Origin: JAEXOD01 sp964652025 | GTDB taxonomy: Bacteria > Bacteroidota > Ignavibacteria > Ignavibacteriales > Melioribacteraceae | DNA: 64,000 bases | Assembly: GCA_964652025.1 (NCBI GenBank) | Contig: CAZYZX010000001.1 | Location: 611,512-675,511 of the forward strand | Direction of reading: 5' to 3' | Part shown: one piece after another, positions 25,325 to 34,301 of the stretch | Layout of the letters: each line of letters begins with the position of its first letter | Numbering within the stretch: position 1 is the stretch's first letter | Position numbers and translations under genes: made by a program | Notes under the pieces: generated by a model | Database searches by the model: none | What the model was told of the DNA's origin: nothing | The model's input: the letters and a program-made list of their open reading frames with translations, nothing else

Positions 25325-27097
25325 TTAGTCGCTATAAATTGGTAAAGAAATTAAAAATTCTGTGCCTTCTTCTTCTTTGCTAAAAACCTCAATTTTACCA
25401 TTATGATCTTGAATTATTCCATATGTTATAGATAAACCTAATCCTGTTCCCTTGCCTACTTCTTTAGTTGTAAAAAATGGCTCAAATATTTTATTTTTTA
25501 TTTCTTCTTTAATTCCTATTCCATTATCTTTAATACTTATATATACATTTTCGTTATCATTATAAGTTTTAATAGTTATTTTCCCTTTGTCCTTTATGGC
25601 ATCTTTTGCATTACTAAGTAAATTTAAAAACACCTGATTAATTTTTCCACTATAACACATTATTTTAGGTATTTCACCTAAATTTAATTCTACTTCAATT
25701 CTTCCTTTTATTTCATTTTTTAACATAACTAATGTGGATTCTATTCCAGCATTAATATCTGTTAGTTTTTTAACACCTTCATCCATTCTGCTAAAGTTTC
25801 GCAATCCTTTAACTATATCAGCGGTTCTTTTTGCTCCTTCATCCATTCCATCTAATAAATTTTCTATTTCATTTATCAAATAATTATAATCTATTTCTGC
25901 CTTAAAAATTTCAAGTTCATTAATTTTTTCTTTTTTACACAAATATTGAATTGTTTCATCATACTTTTTAATTAATTCTAACAAATCATATAAATCACGT
26001 CGTAATGGAGCAATATTTGAAAGGACAAAATTTAATGGATTATTAATTTCATGAGCTATTCCTGCGGTAAGCTGACCTAAAGAAGCTAATTTTTCTGATT
26101 GAATTAACTGATTTTGTGTGATTTTTAGGTTATTAAGGGCTTCTGTTAATTCTTTGTTTTTTTCTTCTATATTAAATTTTTGTAATTCCAAATCTTCAGA
26201 TTTTTTGAGAAGTTCTTCATTAGCCTTTTGTAATTCTTTTTGTTGATTTAGCAGTTTATATGCTTGTTCTTCGGTTCTAAATTTATATTCTTTTAATGTT
26301 TTTGCCATCTGCATAAAAGTTGAAGCTAGTCTACCAATTTCATCTTTACTATCAATATCTAACCAAAAATTTAGGTTCCCTTTAGCTACAGATGCAGCAG
26401 CATTATCAAGTTGTTTTATTGGAATAGTAATTAATCTAATCATTAAGTAAGTAAAAAACATTGCACTACTAACAGCAAAAAAAACTATTAATCTTAAAAA
26501 ATTTTTACTATGTTCAAATGTTTTTTCAGCTCTTTTAGTTGCCTTAAACGCATCAATTTTACTTAAATAAACCAACGAAACTAAATTTTCCCCTGCTACA
26601 TTATAAACATCTTTTGCTGGACCTGTTAATAATTCAACCGCTTTTTCTTTTTTATTTTCTTTAGAAAGTTTAAATATGTTAAAACTTAAATCTACATATT
26701 CTTCCCATTGTTTTATAAACTCTTTATATAATTTTTCTTCCTTTTCAGAATAAATATCTTTCTTAATATATTTTTTTTTAAGTTTTTCATACTTATCAAT
26801 ATTCTCATTTATTTGGTCAACCAATCCTATCATTTGTATTTCCTGCTCTTTCATTAAAGCAGCATCAAATGTATAAGCATGTTCTAATTGAAATACTCTA
26901 AGCTGTGTTACATTTAAATTTAAGTCTGAAATAGTTGTTGCTCTTTCCAACCAATTATTAGATACTTCTTCAACTTCTTGGTTTAAAGTACTTAAACTAT
27001 AATAAGATATACCACTAACACCATATAAAAGAAAGATAATTACGCCAAAAGCTAAACCTTGTTTAACACCAAATTTTAAATCTTTAAACTTAACCAT
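25325..27097 (-). CDS. Membrane sensor histidine kinase (4HB/MCP-like sensor, HAMP, HisKA, HATPase)
   Basis: 590 residues. TM1 (about 15-35), a four-helix-bundle periplasmic sensor (about 36-195), TM2 (about 198-218), HAMP (about 220-272; ITIPIKQLDNAAASVAKGN) and a coiled coil rich in Leu, Glu and Lys (about 275-335). HisKA has phospho-acceptor H349 in GIAHEINNPLNF. The HATPase has an N box (LNLLSNAKDAI), G1 (DNGIGI), F box (FEPFFTTK) and G2 (GTGLGLS). No response regulator is adjacent; the stand-alone receiver at 35192-35623 is one possible partner. The gene lies 1 base after a PstS-like gene, so it may sense that protein's ligand. Confidence 0.93.
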   Translation of the reverse strand: MVKFKDLKFGVKQGLAFGVIIFLLYGVSGISYYSLSTLNQEVEEVSNNWLERATTISDLNLNVTQLRVFQLEHAYTFDAALMKEQEIQMIGLVDQINENIDKYEKLKKKYIKKDIYSEKEEKLYKEFIKQWEEYVDLSFNIFKLSKENKKEKAVELLTGPAKDVYNVAGENLVSLVYLSKIDAFKATKRAEKTFEHSKNFLRLIVFFAVSSAMFFTYLMIRLITIPIKQLDNAAASVAKGNLNFWLDIDSKDEIGRLASTFMQMAKTLKEYKFRTEEQAYKLLNQQKELQKANEELLKKSEDLELQKFNIEEKNKELTEALNNLKITQNQLIQSEKLASLGQLTAGIAHEINNPLNFVLSNIAPLRRDLYDLLELIKKYDETIQYLCKKEKINELEIFKAEIDYNYLINEIENLLDGMDEGAKRTADIVKGLRNFSRMDEGVKKLTDINAGIESTLVMLKNEIKGRIEVELNLGEIPKIMCYSGKINQVFLNLLSNAKDAIKDKGKITIKTYNDNENVYISIKDNGIGIKEEIKNKIFEPFFTTKEVGKGTGLGLSITYGIIQDHNGKIEVFSKEEEGTEFLISLPIYSD

Positions 27098-27098
27098 T

Positions 27099-27521
27099 TT
27101 AATCTTTTTCTTTTATTAAAGCTATTATCTTTACATTGCCTTTTACTTTAGACAAACTTACAAATCCTATTGCACCAGGAGTGCTTTGTACCTTTTGTAA
27201 CATTTCATCTTCAGAGTCAACAGCATATGGTGGGTCACCTTCACCCATTAATAATTTTTTCATCCATATAGATTTCATTCTTGCTGTGTTTTTTGCGATA
27301 TATTCGTAAAAAATATCCTTAATTTCTGTTTTGGGCTTTAAATCAAAAACTACTATTGGCTTTTTATCACCCCAGAATTTTATGTCACCAGAGTAATAGT
27401 CAAGTAATTGAGATTTTGAAGCTTTTTCTATTGGAACACTTTTATTAGCTATAACCGCAACTTGAGCATTTAATTTTATACTTAAAAATAAAATTAAAAC
27501 AATTAGTATTTTTTTAATCAT
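27099..27521 (-). CDS. Half-size PstS-like periplasmic phosphate/oxyanion-binding protein
   Basis: 140 residues with a signal peptide (about 1-19, ending LNAQ). Segments resemble a single lobe of the phosphate-binding (PBP-like) domain: VPIEKASKSQLLDYYSGDIKFW, near DYYSGDIKFWGDKKPIVVFDLKP, and QSTPGAIGFVSLSKV. Full PstS proteins are about twice this length. Similar short proteins occur beside sensor kinases and porins in other bacteria, so it is probably complete rather than broken. It lies 18 bases after the porin gene and 1 base before the kinase, suggesting that it feeds a signal to the kinase. The ligand is unproven. Confidence 0.75.
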   Translation of the reverse strand: MIKKILIVLILFLSIKLNAQVAVIANKSVPIEKASKSQLLDYYSGDIKFWGDKKPIVVFDLKPKTEIKDIFYEYIAKNTARMKSIWMKKLLMGEGDPPYAVDSEDEMLQKVQSTPGAIGFVSLSKVKGNVKIIALIKEKD

Positions 27522-27539
27522 ATTTAAAACTCCTTCTAA

Positions 27540-28673
27540 CTAAAAAAATACCGAAATAGCTGCGGCATAATAAAACGTTAACAAAGAATTTTGGGGACTA
27601 TTTTTTATATCAACATCAACTCTTGCAAATTGTCCTTTAAATTTTATTCGATCATTTATATCATAACTAAACCCAATATTCGGAATGTTTATAGATACTT
27701 CTATATTATCTTTAAATTGCTCTGGATTTGTAAAATTAAATTTTTCTAATGTTGAAAATAAGCTAAAATATGTAAATAAATCATCATTTATTCTAAATCC
27801 AAGCGTTGCATAAAAAAACTGCTTATCTAAATCAATTTTTTTATCTGTATCATAAAAAACTTTTATGTACTCTGCAGAAAAACTAAATTTCTTAAAATCC
27901 ATTAAAATATCTTGTCCAATCCTAAATCTTGGTATATTTTTTAATTCTATTTCACCATGGTAGGGATAATTATTTCTACTTAAATTTATCGTTTCTATTT
28001 CATCATATGTTGCAGAAAAACCAATTTTTACATCTTCATATCTTAATCCAATCCTTCCACCTACTAAAAAAATATTAGATGTATCAGTGCCGCTTTGACC
28101 AGCATTAGTATTTTTAGTGCTAATATTTGGACTATTACCCAAATAAAATGAATAATCTACTTTAGTTTCATCAACGGGTAAAAATCCATACATTTGTATA
28201 AATGCTCGTCTTGGGATAAAATCATCTAAATTTAAGAATTCTGCAAAGGAAGACTCGTAAGCTAAGGGTCTTACAATATAAGGTAAAAGAGGTGTTTTAT
28301 TACTAATCTCGTTTAAATGATTAAAAGTTGGTACTTGAAGCCCAATTTTCAAATTAAAGCGCTTTCCACCATAATATTTTACCCATACTTCACTAAGACT
28401 TAAATCACCCCAAGATTTACCAGAATTATAATTATTAATAAATTCTAATCCAGCAAAAGCGCTCCATTCATCCGTTAAATCATGTTGAAAAAATAAGTTC
28501 ATTTGTTGTAAACTAAAGGATTTTTTATCAGAGGCATTTTTAAATAATTGTTGCATAAAAGATACTTGAAAATACCCAAATGTCTTAAAGGGGTATTCTT
28601 CATATTGTGCCATTAAAATTATTTTTTGTAAAAAGAATATTGTTAAAAAAAATATTATTTTTTTATTTTTCAT
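27540..28673 (-). CDS. Porin-like outer-membrane beta-barrel protein
   Basis: 377 residues with a signal peptide (about 1-22, ending ILMAQ) and an alternating aromatic/polar pattern throughout: FGYFQVSFMQQLF, WSAFAGLEFINNYNSG and a final YYAAAISVFF with C-terminal Phe typical of outer-membrane barrels. LKIGLQVPTFNHLNE resembles phosphate-selective or OprP-like porin strands of FCB bacteria, but this is weak. First gene of the porin, PstS-like and kinase operon, divergent from the M1-like gene with a 106-base shared intergenic region. Confidence 0.75.
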   Translation of the reverse strand: MKNKKIIFFLTIFFLQKIILMAQYEEYPFKTFGYFQVSFMQQLFKNASDKKSFSLQQMNLFFQHDLTDEWSAFAGLEFINNYNSGKSWGDLSLSEVWVKYYGGKRFNLKIGLQVPTFNHLNEISNKTPLLPYIVRPLAYESSFAEFLNLDDFIPRRAFIQMYGFLPVDETKVDYSFYLGNSPNISTKNTNAGQSGTDTSNIFLVGGRIGLRYEDVKIGFSATYDEIETINLSRNNYPYHGEIELKNIPRFRIGQDILMDFKKFSFSAEYIKVFYDTDKKIDLDKQFFYATLGFRINDDLFTYFSLFSTLEKFNFTNPEQFKDNIEVSINIPNIGFSYDINDRIKFKGQFARVDVDIKNSPQNSLLTFYYAAAISVFF

Positions 28674-28779
28674 ATTTCAAATTATAATTTATTCACCATA
28701 TTAATATAACTTTTTTTTTATTATTTTAGATTCTAATTATTTAGCTAAATTATTTTTTTTAATAATATTTATTTATTTT

Positions 28780-30759
28780 ATGAAAAAAATTATTGTAATA
28801 ATCCCTTTCTTATTATTCTGTTATTTTTCTTACCTAAATAATAATCTTAATAGTATTAGCAATCAAAATTTAAATAAATTAGAACCTGATACTTTAGTAG
28901 TAAATAATGACAGTATAAAAAATTTTACCAGGCAATATATTTATCCCAAATATAAAATAGCTGCTGAACTAAACACAAATAGTAAAGAATTATTTGTTAA
29001 ACAAAAGATTACATGGATTAATAATAGTAACTTTACAGTTGATAGAATTTATCTTAAATTAGATTTAAATGCGTTAAAAAACAATTTATCGGAATTTTCA
29101 ACTAAATATAACTTAAAGAATGAACAAAAAACATTTTATAATAATTTAGTATTAGTAATAGACAATAGACAAAAACTAATTACTTATGTAAATAATTATA
29201 CAAATGCAAATAATGATAGCACTGTTGGCTATGTTTTATTAGATTCACCAGCTAATCCAAATGATACACTTAATTTAGAGTTTTCGTTTAATATAAAAGT
29301 ACCAGAACCAAGTGTAGGTATTGGCTACGTAAAAAATAGAAATTTTTATTTTTTTAATGATTGGTATATCAAAATAGCACCATTTTTAGAGGGGAAATGG
29401 TTTGCATATCCAACACCATCGTTGATTAATTACTTTGATGAATATGCTAAATTTTCTGTTACATTAAAAGTACCTAAAAATTTTATGATTGGAGCTTCTA
29501 GCTTAGCTAAAGATTCTTTGTTTGTTAATGATAAACAAGTTATTACTTTTAAGGAAAATATTCTTAAATCTTTTACTTGGTTTTGTGGCACTAATTTAAT
29601 TTCACAAAATTATTATTTTATTAAAAACAATAATAAGGTTTCAATTAGCATATTTGTTCAGCCAGAAAAAAGTAATAGAATAAAAAGATATAAAAATGCA
29701 ATTTTTAATTCACTAGAATATTTATGTAACAATATTAATGTTTATCCATCAGATAATTTTACATTAGTAGATTTACCCAGAACATACACAGATATTAGCA
29801 ATGCTTACACTAATTTGGGTGTTATTAAAACCAAATATCTATCCCCAGAAGATTTATTAGATATTGAAAAAGATATAACTAACTACGTTTGTAGACAATA
29901 TTTTGAATCGTTTCTTAGTCCTAACTCAATTACAGAGCCATATTTAGCTTTAGGTTTATCCAAGTTTTATGAATCTAAAATCTTAGAAAAATATTATAAC
30001 TTGCCTTCTTATTATTTCAATTTAGCAACTTATATCCCAATTAATGGGCTTAATTTTGTATCTTATAATGAAATTCCAATTATATATACTTTAGGAGAAT
30101 TTAAATATATCCCTTATCAATATAACTTACCAATCTATTATAATAATCACTCTGTTGGTACAATTAATAATTCGGTTTACGACTTTCCTACTTATGAAAG
30201 TTACTTTGCAATGACAAATGTTAAACCAGAGTTAGCATTTTTAACAATTGAAAAAATAATTGGACAAAATAATTTTAATACTGCAATAAAAAATTATTAT
30301 TTACAAAATAAATTTAAACATGCAAATACTAAATCATTAAAAAATAATTTAATAAGGTTTAACAGAAATTTAATTCCAATTTTTGAAAACATTTTTAATA
30401 AAACAAGTTACTTTGATTATAAAATTAAATATGTTAAAAAAGTATCCAAAAACAAATATGATGTTTATGCCGAAAGGATTGGTGATGGTATTTTTTACAA
30501 CAAAATTGCTTTATACACAAATAAAGACACTTTATATAACTATTGGAACGATGATAGTAAATGGAAAATTTTTAGCTTTAATACAAAAAATAAAGTTATT
30601 GGTGCAGAAATTGACCCAGATAAAATAAACTTTTTAGATATAAATACCGCAAATAATACATATTTGTTAGAAACTAATTACATATACCCTATTAGTTTAA
30701 CTGCTAGATGGTTCTTTTGGATACAAAATGCTTTAATGATTTTAGGAAGTATAGTATGA
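28780..30759 (+). CDS. M1-aminopeptidase-like protein lacking the zinc site (pseudo-enzyme)
   Basis: 659 residues, N-terminal signal/anchor (about 4-20) and a hydrophobic C-terminus (about 638-659). The first 230 residues resemble the M1 N-terminal beta domain (QKITWINNSNFTVDRIYLKLDLNA, FNDWYIKIAPF). The peptidase region retains the layout DLPRTYTDISNAYTNLGV, a helix with YVCRQYFE, then YLALGLSKFYE. In place of HExxH-x18-E are N368, Y369, R372 and L391, with the spacing exactly kept. A C-terminal helical part (YFAMTNVKPELAFLTIEKIIG) also matches M1. It probably binds peptides or partners without cleaving. It overlaps the next membrane-protein gene by ATGA. Confidence 0.75.
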   Translation: MKKIIVIIPFLLFCYFSYLNNNLNSISNQNLNKLEPDTLVVNNDSIKNFTRQYIYPKYKIAAELNTNSKELFVKQKITWINNSNFTVDRIYLKLDLNALKNNLSEFSTKYNLKNEQKTFYNNLVLVIDNRQKLITYVNNYTNANNDSTVGYVLLDSPANPNDTLNLEFSFNIKVPEPSVGIGYVKNRNFYFFNDWYIKIAPFLEGKWFAYPTPSLINYFDEYAKFSVTLKVPKNFMIGASSLAKDSLFVNDKQVITFKENILKSFTWFCGTNLISQNYYFIKNNNKVSISIFVQPEKSNRIKRYKNAIFNSLEYLCNNINVYPSDNFTLVDLPRTYTDISNAYTNLGVIKTKYLSPEDLLDIEKDITNYVCRQYFESFLSPNSITEPYLALGLSKFYESKILEKYYNLPSYYFNLATYIPINGLNFVSYNEIPIIYTLGEFKYIPYQYNLPIYYNNHSVGTINNSVYDFPTYESYFAMTNVKPELAFLTIEKIIGQNNFNTAIKNYYLQNKFKHANTKSLKNNLIRFNRNLIPIFENIFNKTSYFDYKIKYVKKVSKNKYDVYAERIGDGIFYNKIALYTNKDTLYNYWNDDSKWKIFSFNTKNKVIGAEIDPDKINFLDINTANNTYLLETNYIYPISLTARWFFWIQNALMILGSIV

Positions 30760-31646
30760 TTAAAAATATAAAAGATATTTTTACTAATTCAATTAGACTT
30801 GTTTATTACAATTCCAAATTTGTTTTGCTTTTATGGGTTGCTAATTTAATTTCTGCATTTATTGTTAGCATGCCTATATATTATACAATAAACGATAATT
30901 TAGGTAATTCTGCAATTGGCCAATTTGTATCAGATGAATTTTCTGTATTTTGGCTAAACCAGTTTATTTTTAATTACAAAACAGGTATCGATATTATTCC
31001 ATTTTTACTGATTAGTACATTAATTGCATATATGTTAGTTCAATCTTTTTTTGTTGGAGGTCTAATTTCGGTCTTTAATCTTCCTAAAAAAAATCATTCA
31101 GTAGATTTTTTCTATGGTGGTGTTAAATACTGGTTTCGATTTACTAAAATTATGATATTATCTTTATTGTTTTTTGCTTTAGCTTTTTTATTAAATGACT
31201 TATTAGGAGAATTAATTACATACATATTTTTAAATACAGAAAATGAATTATTAGATTTAGTTTTGCGTTCTCTTCGTTATATTATATTGATTTTTTTAAT
31301 TGGAATTGTAACTATTATTTCGGATTATACAAGAGTGGCTTTGGTTGTAAAAGATACAAATAAAATATATAAAGAAATTTATAATACATTAATTTTTCTT
31401 AAAAACAATTTTAATTTAACATTTTTTGTGTTTTTTATTGTTGCTGTAATTGGCGGTATAGGTAGCATATTTTATAATCTAATTTCTTTTATGTTACCCC
31501 GTACACCAGTAGCTATAATATTATTATCCTTTTTTATTCAACAACTTTTAATTATTTTTAGATTATTAGTTAGAATGTTGTTTTTTGCTACAGAAGTTTA
31601 CATATTTAAAGATGTAAACTCTGATATTATTTTAATAGAAAATTAA
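30756..31646 (+). CDS. Multi-pass membrane protein of unknown function
   Basis: 296 residues with about six hydrophobic helices (near 20-42, 83-105, 130-152, 172-195, 218-240, 255-280). I chose ATG at 30756, which overlaps the preceding stop in an ATGA arrangement, over an in-frame ATG at 30708 inside the M1-like gene. The layout of repeated helices with charged loops (GVKYWFRFTKI, SDYTRVALVVKDTNK) recalls DUF-type membrane proteins of FCB bacteria, but I do not recognise the family. Tight coupling suggests partnership with the M1-like pseudo-enzyme. Confidence 0.7.
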   Translation: MIKNIKDIFTNSIRLVYYNSKFVLLLWVANLISAFIVSMPIYYTINDNLGNSAIGQFVSDEFSVFWLNQFIFNYKTGIDIIPFLLISTLIAYMLVQSFFVGGLISVFNLPKKNHSVDFFYGGVKYWFRFTKIMILSLLFFALAFLLNDLLGELITYIFLNTENELLDLVLRSLRYIILIFLIGIVTIISDYTRVALVVKDTNKIYKEIYNTLIFLKNNFNLTFFVFFIVAVIGGIGSIFYNLISFMLPRTPVAIILLSFFIQQLLIIFRLLVRMLFFATEVYIFKDVNSDIILIEN

Positions 31647-31661
31647 TGAATGGAGATAAAA

Positions 31662-32207
31662 ATGGCAATTTTACCTATTACACTTTATGGGGATAAAATT
31701 CTTAGAGAAAAAACTAAAGATATAAAAAAAATTGATGACCAGATAATAAAAATTATTGAAGATATGTTTGATACAATGCACAATGCCGATGGCATTGGAT
31801 TAGCTGGAAATCAAGTTAATATAGATAAATCGATATTTGTAGTTGATTTAAGACCAATTGAAGGGTACGAAAAAACAAAGCCTATGGTATTTATCAATCC
31901 AAAGATAATTGATAAATCTGATATAATTGAACCACATGAAGAAGGTTGCCTAAGTTTACCTCTTGTAAGAGCAGAAGTTTTAAGACCAAAAGGCATTAAA
32001 ATTGAGTATTTAGATATAAATGAAAATCTTGTAACATTAGAAACAGATGACTTTTTAGCTCGGGTAATTCAGCACGAGTTTGACCATTTAATTGGAAAAG
32101 TAATTGCAGATAGAGTAAATCCTTTTATTCGTAAAAAATTAAAAGATGATTTATTAAAAATAAAAAGAAGAGATATAAAAGTAGATTATCCCGTTACGGA
32201 GCTTTAA
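31662..32207 (+). CDS. def: Peptide deformylase
   Basis: 181 residues. All three family motifs are present: GIGLAGNQV (44-52), EGCLS (94-98) with ligand C96, and HEFDH (138-142) with ligands H138 and H142 and catalytic E139. It removes formyl groups from nascent proteins. The ATG at 31662 is preferred because a GGAG ribosome-binding site lies 6 bases before it; an in-frame ATG at 31650 would put that site inside the gene. fmt follows with a one-base overlap (TAATG), the common def-fmt pairing. Confidence 0.97.
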   Translation: MAILPITLYGDKILREKTKDIKKIDDQIIKIIEDMFDTMHNADGIGLAGNQVNIDKSIFVVDLRPIEGYEKTKPMVFINPKIIDKSDIIEPHEEGCLSLPLVRAEVLRPKGIKIEYLDINENLVTLETDDFLARVIQHEFDHLIGKVIADRVNPFIRKKLKDDLLKIKRRDIKVDYPVTEL

Positions 32208-33106
32208 TGAACATAGTTTTTTTTGCTACACCAGATTTTGCAATACCTTCTTTAGAAGCAATATTAAAAAGTAAACACAAAATTTTAGCCGTTGTTACAA
32301 CAACAGACAAAGAACAAGGAAGAGGTTTAAAATTAACTTATAGTCCAATTAAAAAATTTGCATTAGAAAAAGGCTTAGAAGTATTACAACCAGAAAGCTT
32401 AAAAAGTGAGGATTTTATAAATAAATTAAATTCATTAAATGCTGATGTTTTTGTTATAGTTGCATTTAAAATATTACCTAAAGAAGTTTTTACAATACCA
32501 AAAAGTGGCTCGTTTAATTTACATGGTTCAATTTTACCAAAGTATAGAGGTGCTGCACCAATTCAATGGGCATTAATAAATGGAGATAAAGAAACTGGAT
32601 TGACCACATTTTTTTTAAAGGAAAAAGTTGATACTGGTAATATTATTCTAACTACTAAAGTAAATATTGATGATGATGATAACTTTGGCACTTTGCATGA
32701 TAAAATGAGTATGGCGGGAGCCAAATTAGTAATTGATACTTTGGATTTAATTGAAAAAGGAAACGTAATTCAACAACCACAAGATGATTCGATTGCATCA
32801 TTAGCACCCAAAATTACTAAAGAAATTTGTAAAATAGATTTAAATAAATCTGCAACAGAAATTCATAATTTAGTTCGTGGTTTATCCCCCTATCCTGGTG
32901 CTGTTTTAACTTATAACGATAAAAATTATAAGATATTCAAAACAAAATTGATATTTGATAAAACCTTAAAAAAAGGTGAAATTTTAGTTACCAAAAAAGA
33001 AATATTTTTAGGTTGTAATAATTCTGTTCTGCAAATTATAGAAATTCAACCTGAAGGCAGAAAAAAAATGAATGCAGATGAATTTTTACGAGGATATAAA
33101 TTGTGA
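32207..33106 (+). CDS. fmt: Methionyl-tRNA formyltransferase
   Basis: 299 residues. N-terminal formyltransferase domain (MNIVFFATPDFAIPSLEAIL) with the active-site set N104-L-H106 in SFNLHGSILPKYRGAAPIQW and D142 in EKVDTGN, followed by the C-terminal OB-like tRNA-binding domain (LVRGLSPYPGA). It formylates Met-tRNAi with 10-formyl-THF for initiation. The GTG start of the next gene overlaps its stop by 4 bases. Confidence 0.97.
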   Translation: MNIVFFATPDFAIPSLEAILKSKHKILAVVTTTDKEQGRGLKLTYSPIKKFALEKGLEVLQPESLKSEDFINKLNSLNADVFVIVAFKILPKEVFTIPKSGSFNLHGSILPKYRGAAPIQWALINGDKETGLTTFFLKEKVDTGNIILTTKVNIDDDDNFGTLHDKMSMAGAKLVIDTLDLIEKGNVIQQPQDDSIASLAPKITKEICKIDLNKSATEIHNLVRGLSPYPGAVLTYNDKNYKIFKTKLIFDKTLKKGEILVTKKEIFLGCNNSVLQIIEIQPEGRKKMNADEFLRGYKL

Positions 33107-33750
33107 GAACAAGAACTTTTGAGATAAATTGTCCACATTGTAATCAAAAATACATTATTGATGTTTTACTTTCTGGAAACACTTTTGGAGCCATATTTTT
33201 TAGTGATGGTTATATTATTGCTCCAATGTTAATACACGTTCCATTATTAAGAAAATGTATTAATTGTAATAATTATTTTTGGCGCGATGACCCTAAAGTT
33301 GAATATGTTGAATATTGGGACCACTCTATATCCGATCAAAAGAACGTTCAAAATAACCCAAAATATATTAAAGAGTTATCTTTTGAAGAATATGTCGATT
33401 ACTTAGAGCATAATAAACCAAGTGAAGAAAGGGAAATTTATGTAAGAACACAAATTCGACATTTATTCAATCATAATAATAAAATCAAAAAGAATAAAAA
33501 AGCTTCTAAAATTGCATTAAATAATTTGCAAAAATTAATGGAACTTTACGAAAATCAATTAGATAATAATGATGTAGAGATTTTATTAAGCCTAGCAGAA
33601 ATTTATAGAAATCTTAAATATTTTGATAAAGCAATAAAATTATTTGAGCAACTATTATCAAATGAATCTGTTCAGGATTACTTGAAAGAACGAATAGAAA
33701 AACTATTATATTTTGCAAAAAATAATGAATATAGAGTAGTTCCGTTTTAA
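33103..33750 (+). CDS. Zinc-ribbon plus TPR-like protein
   Basis: 215 residues starting with GTG, overlapping the fmt stop. Two CxxC knuckles (C10/C13 in CPHC and C52/C55 in CINC), 38 residues apart, form a zinc ribbon of the type often seen in small nucleic-acid or protein-binding domains. The C-terminal 80 residues form TPR-like helices (LLSLAEIYRNLKYFDKAIKLFEQLL). No signal peptide, so cytoplasmic. Translational coupling to fmt hints at a housekeeping role, perhaps ribosome-associated, but I do not recognise a named family. Confidence 0.7.
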   Translation: MRTRTFEINCPHCNQKYIIDVLLSGNTFGAIFFSDGYIIAPMLIHVPLLRKCINCNNYFWRDDPKVEYVEYWDHSISDQKNVQNNPKYIKELSFEEYVDYLEHNKPSEEREIYVRTQIRHLFNHNNKIKKNKKASKIALNNLQKLMELYENQLDNNDVEILLSLAEIYRNLKYFDKAIKLFEQLLSNESVQDYLKERIEKLLYFAKNNEYRVVPF

Positions 33751-34197
33751 TTACTTTATCTTTTCTAATTTTACAAGATAACCATTTTCACTTAGTTTAT
33801 TTATATCTTCTGGGAAAAAATTTTTATTATAATTAATAACTAATAAACTATCATTAAATACTTTGAAAATTGCTTTATATTGATTGTTACTATTTATTCC
33901 ACTAATTATTTTAATATCCATTTTAGGATAATTTTTACCTAATTCCACATTAAAAATGCCTTTTTGTATTATTTGCTCTAATTGGGAAACTACAAAAGTA
34001 TTTCCCTCAAATTTAATAAAAGGCAATTGCTGCATGTCATTAACTGTGGTATCTTTATCTTCATAATATGTAAATTGCCACATCCCTTCTAAGGATTGTG
34101 TTGCTTTCATTATTTCTGCAGATTCATTTAATTTACTATTACAACCAAATATTAAACCACTTATTAATATTAACCAGATTTTAGTGTATGTATTCAT
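33751..34197 (-). CDS. Small lipoprotein of unknown function
   Basis: 148 residues with a lipoprotein signal (Cys19, IFGCN). The mature part reads like a compact lipocalin/META-type beta protein (SLEGMWQFTYYEDKD, FEGNTFVVSQLEQI, KAIFKVFNDSLLVINYN), as in the small lipocalin-like lipoproteins of Bacteroidota. Its stop abuts that of the convergent zinc-ribbon gene with no space. Divergent from the methyltransferase gene. Function unknown. Confidence 0.65.
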   Translation of the reverse strand: MNTYTKIWLILISGLIFGCNSKLNESAEIMKATQSLEGMWQFTYYEDKDTTVNDMQQLPFIKFEGNTFVVSQLEQIIQKGIFNVELGKNYPKMDIKIISGINSNNQYKAIFKVFNDSLLVINYNKNFFPEDINKLSENGYLVKLEKIK

Positions 34198-34301
34198 TGT
34201 TATATAAAAAATAATTTTGATTTATAAATATAATAAAAACTTATTTATTATTTAGATATTTTGTATTTTAATAAGTTAATTTAATAATCTTTTTATTTAT
34301 T

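Noticed and set aside
27099..27521. Broken pstS pseudogene
   Set aside because: The short gene has its own signal peptide, intact stop and tight operon spacing, and I see no remainder of a PstS second lobe in other frames nearby.
28780..30759. Active M1 aminopeptidase
   Set aside because: Neither the zinc ligands nor the catalytic Glu are present.
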